DNA of 14,395 bases, from contig JBGOUV010000163.1 in the NCBI GenBank assembly GCA_041477815.1, forward strand, positions 1 to 14,395. Reading direction: 5' to 3'. This document shows, piece after piece, positions 5,988-12,901 of this stretch. The stretch's first letter is position 1, and each line of letters opens with the position of its first letter. This DNA is from JBGOUV01 sp041477815 (lineage in GTDB: Bacteria > Acidobacteriota > Terriglobia > Bryobacterales > JACQDG01). The notes beneath the pieces were generated by a model. The model did not search any database, was not told the DNA's origin, and worked only from the letters and a program-made list of their open reading frames with translations. The position numbers and the translations under genes were made by a program.

Positions 5988-6925
5988 CCCACGGCGGCAA
6001 CCTGTTTGCGATCTGTCGTGAGCGGGGCTGGGATTGGCGCGAGGTACTGGACCTGAGCGCCAGCATCAATCCGCTGGGGCCGGCGCCGGGCGTCCGCGAG
6101 GCGATCGTGGAGGCGGTGGAGCGGATTGTCCACTACCCGGAACGGATGGCGCCGGTGCTGGCCGCGAAGCTGTCCGAGATGTGGGGCGTCGAGCCGGAGC
6201 AGATCCTGCTAGGCAACGGAGCGACGGAGCTGATCCATTTTCTGGCGCGGGTGTGGCCGGATGACGCGGTGACCCTGGCTGTGCCCACGTTCAGCGAGTT
6301 TCACCGGGCGTGGCCCCGGGCCCGCTGCTGCCGGTTTGAGGATCTGCCGCCCGAGGGATTGGCCGTGGTGACCCAACCCAACAATCCTACCGGCGAGGGA
6401 CGTGACCTGCGCGGGTGGAGCCGGCCGGGGCTGGTGGATGAGTCCTTCATCGAGTTCAGCGAGCGGCCCTCGCTGGTGGGACTGACTCGTGAGCGGCGGG
6501 ATCTGCTGGTGTTGCGGTCACTGACCAAGTTTTACGCTTTGCCGGGGCTGCGGGTGGGGGCGCTGGTGGGGCATCCCGAGACGATGGCGGCCATGTTGGA
6601 CCGGCGCGAGCCGTGGCAGGTAAACGCGCTGGCCGAGGCGGCGGCGCTGGCGGCTCTGGCCGACCGGGAGTGGGCGGAGCGCAGCCGCCGGCTGGTGGCC
6701 GAAGAGCGCCGCTGGCTGGGGGTTCCGACCGAGGCCAACTTCTACCTGTTCTATACCGACCGGGCTGCCGAGATGTGCCGGTGGTTTCTGGAGCGTAAGG
6801 TGATTCTGCGCGACTGCACCGGCTGGCCGGGACTCGAGCGGCCGGCGGTGCGGATCGCCATCCGGACGCGGCCGGAGAACTGCCGCGTGGTCGCCATGCT
6901 GCGGGAGTTTCTATGCGAAGCCTGA
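5984..6925 (+). CDS. cobD: PLP-dependent threonine-phosphate decarboxylase-like protein (CobD/CobC family)
   Basis: This fold-type I aminotransferase-family enzyme is expected to turn L-threonine O-3-phosphate into aminopropanol phosphate, the substrate of CbiB just upstream. It has 313 residues, against about 360 for Salmonella CobD. Family features are MTHGGNLFAICRERGWDW, DLSASINPLGP, LLGNGATELIHFLARV, QPNNPTG (132-137 region), DESFIEF with Asp152 near the PLP ring, SLTKFYALPGLRVGAL with Lys182 as the Schiff-base lysine, and RIAIRTRPEN with the carboxylate-binding Arg. Only about 14 residues separate NNPTG from DESFIEF, where relatives have roughly twice that, so a surface segment is missing. 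The ATG at 5984 overlaps the cbiB stop (ATGA); an ATG at 5969 is in frame but less likely. It could instead be a histidinol-phosphate aminotransferase, but gene context argues for B12. Confidence 0.88.
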   Translation: MTHGGNLFAICRERGWDWREVLDLSASINPLGPAPGVREAIVEAVERIVHYPERMAPVLAAKLSEMWGVEPEQILLGNGATELIHFLARVWPDDAVTLAVPTFSEFHRAWPRARCCRFEDLPPEGLAVVTQPNNPTGEGRDLRGWSRPGLVDESFIEFSERPSLVGLTRERRDLLVLRSLTKFYALPGLRVGALVGHPETMAAMLDRREPWQVNALAEAAALAALADREWAERSRRLVAEERRWLGVPTEANFYLFYTDRAAEMCRWFLERKVILRDCTGWPGLERPAVRIAIRTRPENCRVVAMLREFLCEA

Positions 6926-7737
6926 TGCTGGTAGCGTTGCTGGCGGTCGGGGCGCCGCAGCGGATCATCTCCACCGCTCCGAGCATTACTGAGATGCTCT
7001 ATAGTCTGGACCTGGGGGACCGGGTGGCGGCAGTTACGATGTACTGCCACTATCCGCCGGAGGCGCGCGAGAAGCCCAAGATCGGCACCTACCTGAGCCC
7101 GGACCTGGAGGCCATGCTGCGCGTCAAGCCGGACCTGATCGTGACCCTGGAGAGCGCGCCCAACGTGAGGGACAAGCTGCCGGCGCTCCGGGTTCCGGCG
7201 CTGGTGCTGCGCAACGATACGATCGCCCACATTCTGGAGTCGATGGTGACGCTGGGCGAGCGGACGGGCGTGCCGGAGGTGGCCCGTGAGCGCGTGGCGG
7301 CGATCGAGAAGGACCTGCAGCTCCTGCAGGGGCGCGCGGCGAAGCTGCCGCGACGGAGCGTCATGTTCGTGGTGGGACGGACGCCGGGGACGGTGCAGGA
7401 CCTGGTGGTGGTCGGGGGCGGGTCCTACCTGAACGAGCTGCTGGAGCGGGCCGGCGGGCGCAACGCCTTCGCCGATACGCGGATCACTTATCCCAAGGTG
7501 TCGCGGGAGGAGGTGCTGGCGCGGCGGCCCGAGGTAGTCATCGACATGGGGGATATGGCTGATACCGACAAGGTCAGCGAGGCCCACAAGAGGGCGGTGG
7601 TGGAGTTATGGAAGCCGGTGGCGCCGTGGGCGCGGGTGTACGCCGTGGCCTCCGACATCTTCGTAGTGCCGGGGCCGCGGGTGGCGCAGGCGGCGCGGGA
7701 GATGGGCCGGATGATTCATCCCGAGGCGGGTTGGTGA
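6913..7737 (+). CDS. btuF: Periplasmic cobalamin/corrinoid-binding protein BtuF
   Basis: This is the substrate-binding component of the BtuCDF-type importer, 274 residues, of the helical-backbone binding-protein family. A short signal peptide (MRSLMLVALLAVGAPQ) is followed directly by RIISTAPSITEMLYSLDLGD, typical of BtuF/FhuD-type proteins. It continues with KIGTYLSPDLEAMLRVKPDL, LVVVGGGSYLNELLERAGG and VSREEVLARRPEVVIDMGDM. No lipobox cysteine is seen, so the mature protein is probably soluble in the periplasm. ATG at 6913 has GGGAG at 6903-6907 and overlaps cobD by 13 nt. Iron-siderophore or heme binding is possible for this family, but the B12 operon context favours corrinoids. Confidence 0.88.
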   Translation: MRSLMLVALLAVGAPQRIISTAPSITEMLYSLDLGDRVAAVTMYCHYPPEAREKPKIGTYLSPDLEAMLRVKPDLIVTLESAPNVRDKLPALRVPALVLRNDTIAHILESMVTLGERTGVPEVARERVAAIEKDLQLLQGRAAKLPRRSVMFVVGRTPGTVQDLVVVGGGSYLNELLERAGGRNAFADTRITYPKVSREEVLARRPEVVIDMGDMADTDKVSEAHKRAVVELWKPVAPWARVYAVASDIFVVPGPRVAQAAREMGRMIHPEAGW

Positions 7738-8504
7738 GTGCGGTGTACCAGGTAGCCGGGCTGCGCGTCCGGCTGGGGGGCTTTGAGGCGCTGCGCGGCG
7801 TTACGCTGGAGTTTCGCGAGCGGGAGATGACGGCGATTCTCGGACCGAACGGGGCGGGCAAATCGACGCTGCTCTCCGTGCTGTCGGGATTTCGGACCCA
7901 GTATGAAGGGACGTGCCGGCTGCTGGGCCAGGAGGTGCCGCGGTGGAATCGCCAGGCCATGGCCCGCCGCGTCGCGTTCATCCCGCAGAACGTGGGCATG
8001 GCGTTTCCCTTCACCGCCGAGCAGGTGGTGGCCATGGGGCGCGCGCCGCACGGCCGAGGGTTGTTTGAGACGGTACGGGATCAGGAGGTGGTGGAGCGGG
8101 CTATGGCGCAGACCGACGTACAGCAGTTCGTCGGGCGGGATTATCGGGCTCTTAGCGGCGGCGAGCAGCAGCGGGTGTTGCTGGCCGGGGCGCTGGCCCA
8201 GGAGCCAACGGTGTTGTTGCTGGATGAGCCTACGACCTACCTCGATCTCAAACACCAGTTGCAGACCTACGGGCTGTTGCGGGACTTGGCCCGGCAGGGC
8301 CTGGCCGTCGTCGCCGTGACCCACGATCTGAACCTGGCCGCCGCCCACGCCGACCGCATCGTGCTGCTGGCCAAGGGACGCGTGGCGGCCGATGCCGCGC
8401 CACAGGAGGTGCTGCGGCCGGAATTGCTGCGGGAGGTCTTCGAGGTCGAGACCGAGGTCCGCGAGGGTCCGTCGGGGCGGCCGTGGGTGGTGTACGGGTG
8501 CTGA
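7734..8504 (+). CDS. btuD: ABC transporter ATPase of the corrinoid importer (BtuD-like)
   Basis: This cytoplasmic ATPase powers import through BtuC. It is 256 residues with every ABC motif present: Walker A LGPNGAGKST (36-45), Q-loop FIPQNV (Gln85), signature LSGGEQQRV (140-148), Walker B VLLLDEPT (Asp164, Glu165) and H-loop VTHDL (His197). Start GTG at 7734 overlaps the btuF stop (GTGA) and gives the normal N-terminus VSAVYQVAGLRVRLGGFEAL. The C-terminal extension after the H-loop (EVLRPELLREVFEVETEV) is typical of FecE/BtuD-type ATPases. Confidence 0.93.
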   Translation: MSAVYQVAGLRVRLGGFEALRGVTLEFREREMTAILGPNGAGKSTLLSVLSGFRTQYEGTCRLLGQEVPRWNRQAMARRVAFIPQNVGMAFPFTAEQVVAMGRAPHGRGLFETVRDQEVVERAMAQTDVQQFVGRDYRALSGGEQQRVLLAGALAQEPTVLLLDEPTTYLDLKHQLQTYGLLRDLARQGLAVVAVTHDLNLAAAHADRIVLLAKGRVAADAAPQEVLRPELLREVFEVETEVREGPSGRPWVVYGC

Positions 8505-9493
8505 GCCGGCGGCGGTTCTGGGCGGCTACCGGAATATGTGTGTTGTTCCTACTGATAATGCTGATCACGATGCCGTTGATCGGATCGAGCCATATTGACT
8601 TCGGCGGGGTCCTGGAGGGCCGGTCGCCGGACCGGGAGATCTTCGTCCACGCGCGGCTGTCGCGCGTGCTGCTGGCGGCGCTGGCGGGCGGGGCGCTGGC
8701 GCTGGCCGGAGTCATCTTTCAGGCGCTGCTGCGGGACGCCCTGGCCACGCCGTTCACTTTGGGGGTGTCGAGCGGGGCGTCGCTCGGAGCCGTGGTGGCG
8801 ATCTGCCTGGGCTGGCAAACCGTGGCCGGACTGCCCGCCCTGTGGGTCCTCTCCTTCCTGGGGGCCGCCGGGATGATGCTGCTGGTGATGTGGATTGCGT
8901 CGGAGGAGCGCCGGATGTCGTCGTTCACGCTGCTGCTGGCCGGGGTCACCATCAACAGTATGTGTATGGCTGCGATTCTATTTCTGCACTACATGGCCAG
9001 CTTCGGGCAGTCGTTCGCTATCGTGCGGTGGCTGATGGGGGGCGTGGATGCGGTGGAGTACCGGACGCTGGCCATGGTGACGGCGCTGGTGACGCCGGCG
9101 GTGGCGGTGGCGATCGTGCAGTCGAAGGATCTGAACCTGCTGGCGGTGGGAGAGCAGTGGGCGGCGACCCGGGGAGTGTCGGTCACGCGAACTATGATTG
9201 TGGCCTATCTAGTGGGCTCCTTCCTGACCGGCGTGGTTACGGCCATGACCGGGCCGATTGGGTTTGTGGGCCTGATCGTGCCGCACGGCCTGCGGCTGGT
9301 GGTGGGAGCGGACCACCGCGTGCTGGTCCCCTGCTCGTTCTGCGTGGGGGCGGGATTTCTGGCCGCCTGCGACACCCTGGCCCGGACCATGCTGGCGCCG
9401 GCCGAGGTCCCGGTCGGGGTAGTGACGGCGCTGGTGGGCGGCCCGTGTTTCATCTGGCTGCTGCGGCGAAGGAGGCCGGCGCTGTGGTCGTAG
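8498..9493 (+). CDS. btuC: Corrinoid ABC transporter permease (BtuC/FecCD family)
   Basis: This is an inner-membrane permease of 331 residues, the usual size for FecCD proteins, hydrophobic throughout and consistent with about ten membrane helices. Family signatures are RLSRVLLAALAGGALALAG followed by VIFQALLRDALATPFTLGVS and SGASLGA, then GPIGFVGLIVPHGLRLVVGA in the segment that couples to the ATPase, and PAEVPVGVVTALVGGPCFIW near the C-terminus. Start GTG at 8498 (overlap GTGCTGA with the btuD stop) is preferred; an in-frame GTG at 8483 would add five residues. The first membrane helix starts about ten residues after the chosen start, behind a positively charged SRRR. Confidence 0.92.
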   Translation: MLSRRRFWAATGICVLFLLIMLITMPLIGSSHIDFGGVLEGRSPDREIFVHARLSRVLLAALAGGALALAGVIFQALLRDALATPFTLGVSSGASLGAVVAICLGWQTVAGLPALWVLSFLGAAGMMLLVMWIASEERRMSSFTLLLAGVTINSMCMAAILFLHYMASFGQSFAIVRWLMGGVDAVEYRTLAMVTALVTPAVAVAIVQSKDLNLLAVGEQWAATRGVSVTRTMIVAYLVGSFLTGVVTAMTGPIGFVGLIVPHGLRLVVGADHRVLVPCSFCVGAGFLAACDTLARTMLAPAEVPVGVVTALVGGPCFIWLLRRRRPALWS

Positions 9494-9975
9494 CGCTGAT
9501 CGGGGGCGGCGCGCGCAGCGGCAAGAGCCGGTTCGCCCAGGAGTACGCCGAACGGCGCTTCGAGCGTCCGGTGCTGGTGGCGACGGCCCGGGCGCTCGAC
9601 GACGAGATGGCCCAGCGGATCGCCCGCCACCGGGCCGAGCGCAACGCGCGGTGGGTCGCCATCGAGGAGCCGGTCGAGATTGTCGCGGCTATGGCCCGCG
9701 AGGCGGACCGGTACGACGGGTTTGTGGTCGACTGTCTGACCTTGTGGCTGAATAACGTGCTGCCCAGCGAGGCGGAGATCGAGCGGCTGGTGGACGGCCT
9801 CGCCGGCGGTCCGCCGGTAGTGCTGGTGACCAACGAGGTGGGCTGCGGGATTGTGCCGGATAACGAGTTGGCGCGGCGGTTCCGGGATTTGGCGGGGATC
9901 TTGAACCGCCGGTGCGCCGCGGTGGCGCAGGAGGTGTACTGGATGGCCTTCGGGATTCCGGTGCGGGTAAAATGA
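9484..9975 (+). CDS. cobU: Adenosylcobinamide kinase / adenosylcobinamide-phosphate guanylyltransferase
   Basis: This bifunctional enzyme phosphorylates adenosylcobinamide and then transfers GMP from GTP to give AdoCbi-GDP. It has 163 residues, somewhat shorter than the 181 of enterobacterial CobU. The P-loop GGGARSGKS is at residues 7-15. The RIARHRAERNARW segment carries His49, matching the guanylylated histidine of the family. VDCLTLWLNN is the Walker B region, and VTNEVGCGIVPDNELARRFR is the strongly conserved C-terminal motif. Start GTG at 9484 lies 10 nt inside btuC; the P-loop begins so close to it that no later start is possible. Confidence 0.93.
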   Translation: MVVALIGGGARSGKSRFAQEYAERRFERPVLVATARALDDEMAQRIARHRAERNARWVAIEEPVEIVAAMAREADRYDGFVVDCLTLWLNNVLPSEAEIERLVDGLAGGPPVVLVTNEVGCGIVPDNELARRFRDLAGILNRRCAAVAQEVYWMAFGIPVRVK

Positions 9976-10658
9976 GGGACGCGCTGCGGTTTCTGACGGT
10001 GATCCCGGTGGGGGGCGTGGCCCGGCCCATGTCGGCGTGGGCGGCGGTGTGGTTCCCGGTGGTGGGGGCGCTGCTGGGACTGCTGGGGGCTGCGGTGAAC
10101 CAGTTGCCGGCGCCCGGCCGGGTGCGGGCGTTGCTGGTCCTGGCCGTGTGGGCGCTGGTGACCGGGGCGCTGCACGAAGATGGTCTCGCCGATACCTTCG
10201 ACGCCTGCGGCGGCGGGCGCACGCGTGAAGACATTCTCCGCATCTTGAAGGACAGCCGGATTGGGACCTACGGGGCGCTGGCGCTGGTGTTCTCGGTGCT
10301 GCTCCGGTGGGAGGCGCTGGCGAAGGCGCCCGAGTCGACCCTGGTTGCGACTTTGGTTGCGTGTCAGGCGCTGCCTCGGGCGGGAATAGTGGCGCTGGCG
10401 TGGCTGGCCGGGCCGGCGACGGAAGGACTCGGCGGTACCTGGGCGGCCAGTCTGCGGTGGTGGCACGCGCTGGGCGCGGTGGTCGTCGGCGTGGGGATCG
10501 CGGGATGGCGCGCGGCGCCGGCGGCGGGGTGGTGTGCGGTGGTGGTGCTGCTGGCGGCCTGGTATTTTCGCCGGCGCCTCGGAGGTATTACCGGTGACTG
10601 CCTGGGGGCTGTCAACCAGATCCAGGAGATAGGAGTGCTGTTGTGGCTGGCAGGCTGA
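9972..10658 (+). CDS. cobS: Adenosylcobinamide-GDP ribazoletransferase (cobalamin synthase) CobS
   Basis: This integral membrane enzyme joins AdoCbi-GDP with alpha-ribazole (phosphate), the last assembly step. It is 228 residues, against about 247 in E. coli. The N-terminus MRDALRFLTVIPVGG and the motif HEDGLADTFDACGGGRTRED (68-87) with its conserved acidic residues Glu69, Asp70, Asp74 and Asp77 are diagnostic, followed by ILKDSRIGTYGALALV. The remainder is hydrophobic with several membrane segments and ends with GGITGDCLGAVNQIQEIGVL, also conserved. The ATG at 9972 overlaps the cobU stop (ATGA). Confidence 0.94.
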   Translation: MRDALRFLTVIPVGGVARPMSAWAAVWFPVVGALLGLLGAAVNQLPAPGRVRALLVLAVWALVTGALHEDGLADTFDACGGGRTREDILRILKDSRIGTYGALALVFSVLLRWEALAKAPESTLVATLVACQALPRAGIVALAWLAGPATEGLGGTWAASLRWWHALGAVVVGVGIAGWRAAPAAGWCAVVVLLAAWYFRRRLGGITGDCLGAVNQIQEIGVLLWLAG

Positions 10659-11107
10659 TCTACGTGGTACGGCACGGCCGCTCGGAAGGGGCGGGCACGT
10701 TGCTGGGGCAGTGTGACGTGGACCTCACTCCGGAAGGTATGGCTCAGGCCGAGGCGTTGGCCGGACGGGTGCGCGGCGTGGAGAGGGTCGTCTCCAGCGA
10801 TCTACGGCGGGCGGCGCAGACGGCCGAGCGGATCGCCCTCCGCGCCGGGGTGGCGGTGGAATTGGACGCGCGCTTGCGTGAGATCTCCTACGGCGCTTGG
10901 GACGGGCGTCCGTGGCAGCCCGGCGTCGAGCCGGCCGAGTCGCTTGAAGCGTTCCAGGCGCGGGTGGGAGAGGCTTGGCAAGAGATCTGCGCCGGTACGG
11001 CCCGCGTCACCGTGGTGGTGGCCCATCAAGGCGTGAACGCCGTCATCCTGGGGGACCTCGGGCAGTCGCAGGAGTACGGCACGGCCAAACGGGTGGAGAT
11101 TCCATGA
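10643..11107 (+). CDS. cobC: Histidine phosphatase, probable alpha-ribazole phosphatase (CobC-like), compact form
   Basis: The expected role is removal of the 5'-phosphate from alpha-ribazole phosphate or adenosylcobalamin phosphate. It is 154 residues, clearly shorter than the roughly 200 usual for CobC. The catalytic set is nonetheless complete: VVRHGRSE (Arg10, His11), VVSSDLRRAAQTA (Arg in 55-56), EISYGAWDG (Glu80) and VVVAHQGV (His128). The missing length lies mostly between GAWDG and AESLEAF (about 11 residues instead of 30-40) and at the C-terminus. GTG at 10643 has AGGAG at 10631-10635 and overlaps cobS by 16 nt. Family and context point to CobC, although phosphatases of this superfamily have broad substrates. 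Confidence 0.85.
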   Translation: MAGRLIYVVRHGRSEGAGTLLGQCDVDLTPEGMAQAEALAGRVRGVERVVSSDLRRAAQTAERIALRAGVAVELDARLREISYGAWDGRPWQPGVEPAESLEAFQARVGEAWQEICAGTARVTVVVAHQGVNAVILGDLGQSQEYGTAKRVEIP

Positions 11108-12093
11108 GCCTGGCGGAACAGATCCAACGACGGCTGAACCACTTGACCAAGCCTCCGGGCAGCCTGGGCCGGCTGGAGGAGATTGCCGTGCGGTACGGCG
11201 TCGCGCGGGGGACGGTGGACTTGAAACTCCAGAGGAAGGCTATGTACGTCTTCTGCGCCGATCACGGCGTCGCGGTGGAGGGGGTAAGCGCGTATCCGGC
11301 TGAAGTGACGCGCCAGATGGTGCGGAACTTCGCCGCCGGCGGGGCGGCGATCAACGTGCTGTGCCGGCAGTATGGGATCGATGCCTTTATCGTGGATGTA
11401 GGCGTACGTGGTGAGCAGGAACCGGGGGTGATGGACAGAAAAATCGCTCCCGGCACGCGCAACTTTCTCGACGGGCCGGCGATGACGCGGGACCAGGCCC
11501 GGCGGGCGATCGAGATCGGGCAGGAACTGGCCGCCGGCGACTACGACATTGTGGGGACCGGCGAGATGGGAATCGGCAATACCACGGCCGCGGCGGCCGT
11601 GGTAGCGGCGATGACGGGGCGGGATCCGGCCGAGGTGGTGGGACGCGGGACTGGGATCGACGATACCCGCTGGCGGCACAAGGTGGAGGTGGTCCGGCGA
11701 GCCCTGGAGTTGCACCGTCCGGACTCGGCCGATCCGGTGGGGGTCCTGGCGGCGGTGGGCGGATTCGAGATCGGGGCGCTGACCGGACTGATCCTGGGAG
11801 CGGCGGCCGCCCGGATTGCGGTGGTGGTGGACGGGTTCATCGCCACGGCGGGCGCTCTCATCGCCGCGGGGATCGAGCCTGGCGTCCGGGAACGGATGTT
11901 CTTCGCGCACCGCTCGGCTGAGGCGGGGCATGCCGTGGCGCTGGAGGCGCTCGGGGCGCGGCCGCTGCTCGACTTGGGGATGCGCCTGGGGGAGGGGACC
12001 GGCGCGGCTCTGGCCATTGGATTGATCGAGTCGGCGGTGAGGCTCTATAACGAAATGGCCACGTTTGACTCGGCCGGCGTCACGTCTGTTTGA
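11104..12093 (+). CDS. cobT: Nicotinate-nucleotide--dimethylbenzimidazole phosphoribosyltransferase CobT
   Basis: CobT makes alpha-ribazole 5'-phosphate from nicotinate mononucleotide and the lower-ligand base. It is 329 residues, close to the usual 340-350. Motifs in order are LTKPPGSLGRLEEIAVRYG, FCADHGVAVEGVSAYPAEVT, NFAAGGAAINVLCRQYG, GTGEMGIGNTTAAAAV with Glu154, FFAHRSAEAGH, and LDLGMRLGEGTGAALAIGLI with Glu297. These two glutamates correspond by motif to the catalytic and base-binding glutamates described for Salmonella CobT. The ATG at 11104 overlaps the cobC stop (ATGA). It is the last gene of the operon, and its 3' end overlaps the convergent methyltransferase gene by 14 nt, so no terminator separates them. 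Confidence 0.95.
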   Translation: MSLAEQIQRRLNHLTKPPGSLGRLEEIAVRYGVARGTVDLKLQRKAMYVFCADHGVAVEGVSAYPAEVTRQMVRNFAAGGAAINVLCRQYGIDAFIVDVGVRGEQEPGVMDRKIAPGTRNFLDGPAMTRDQARRAIEIGQELAAGDYDIVGTGEMGIGNTTAAAAVVAAMTGRDPAEVVGRGTGIDDTRWRHKVEVVRRALELHRPDSADPVGVLAAVGGFEIGALTGLILGAAAARIAVVVDGFIATAGALIAAGIEPGVRERMFFAHRSAEAGHAVALEALGARPLLDLGMRLGEGTGAALAIGLIESAVRLYNEMATFDSAGVTSV

Positions 12094-12757
12094 AGAACCA
12101 CAGCCAGAAGTACTGGGTGAGGGCGTCGTGGGCGTAGCGCATCTCGAAGCCGGTGCGCTGGGCGACGGCGCGCATATCGTCCTCGGTGAAGCCGGCCCCG
12201 AACCAGGTATCGCAGCGGTCCTCTTCGTTGGGGACGCCCTGCACCTGGAACTTGAACAGACGCCCCGGCCGGAGTACGCGGCGGACCTCGTGGATGTAGT
12301 TCTCGATGACCGCCTTGCTGGGGATGTGCTGGAAAACGATGGAGGAGAAGGCGAAGTCGAACTCGTCCGGGCCGAGCATGCCCAGGTCGACGCCGTTGTT
12401 CTGGTGGAGAAAGATGTTGGGGTGGTCGCGGAGGGACTCGCCGGCGCGGGCGATCATCTCGCCCGAGACGTCCACGGCGTCCACGCGCCCGAAGACGCGG
12501 CTGAGGGCCCGGGTGACCCGGCCGGCGCCGCAGCCGATTTCGAGGATGCGCATTTCGAGGGGGTCCTGGCCCTGGCAGATGTTGATCATGTCGTTGAGGA
12601 TCTGCTCGCGGACGTGGCTCTCGCCGGAGCGGAAGAACTCCTCGTCGGTCCAGTCCTGCTTGCCGGTGGCGACGTAGTGGCGCGCGTTTTCGCGGGCGCG
12701 CTCATCCCAGTCGTGGCGCATGCGCTCCAGCAGGTCCGGTGGGATGGTCTCGCTCAT
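12080..12757 (-). CDS. Class I SAM-dependent methyltransferase, substrate unknown
   Basis: A 225-residue cytoplasmic protein. The SAM-binding motif MRILEIGCGAGRVTRAL (residues 69-85, core EIGCGAG) is followed by the acidic VDAVDVSGEMI and by FDFAFSSIVFQHIP, the usual motif IV region, then VLRPGRLFKFQVQG as post-motif. The N-terminal 40 residues are charged, including a 'HDWDERARENARHYVATGKQ' segment seen in several bacterial methyltransferases. No Shine-Dalgarno precedes ATG 12757. A -10-like TACACT at 12773-12768 would start transcription within about four bases of the ATG, so the mRNA may be leaderless. The substrate cannot be predicted. Lying convergent to the B12 operon, it is probably not part of it. 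Confidence 0.85.
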   Translation of the reverse strand: MSETIPPDLLERMRHDWDERARENARHYVATGKQDWTDEEFFRSGESHVREQILNDMINICQGQDPLEMRILEIGCGAGRVTRALSRVFGRVDAVDVSGEMIARAGESLRDHPNIFLHQNNGVDLGMLGPDEFDFAFSSIVFQHIPSKAVIENYIHEVRRVLRPGRLFKFQVQGVPNEEDRCDTWFGAGFTEDDMRAVAQRTGFEMRYAHDALTQYFWLWFFKQT

Positions 12758-12824
12758 GTGGAATTTTAGTGTAGCGCACCGGGGAAACCAGCACCATGCG
12801 GCCTTTCTTTCTCCGGCTCCGACA

Positions 12825-12832
12825 GTAATTAC
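12825..12832. promoter_or_regulatory. GTAATTAC palindrome in the divergent intergenic region
   Basis: This perfect 8-bp palindrome lies in an AT-richer patch midway between the methyltransferase start and the start of the next gene. It could be a regulator site for one or both, but a single short palindrome is weak evidence. Confidence 0.15.
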
Positions 12833-12872
12833 AAATGGGCAGATTTCTCACTCCCGCCCGGCGCGGCAGGTG

Positions 12873-12878
12873 TAAAAT
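12873..12878 (+). promoter_or_regulatory. Possible -10 element upstream of the kinase-like gene
   Basis: TAAAAT matches the -10 consensus at five of six positions and is directly preceded by TG. No good -35 was found at the proper distance. A start near 12885 would leave GGGAG (12886-12890) at the 5' end of the message and would make ATG 12902 the first usable start. Confidence 0.3.
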
Positions 12879-12901
12879 CCTGGATGGGAGACAACGTTTT
12901 T

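Noticed and set aside
12884..12901. ATG 12884 as start of the kinase-like gene
   Set aside because: It lies at or before the transcription start predicted from TAAAAT, has no upstream Shine-Dalgarno, and would put polar residues before the signal-peptide-like segment.
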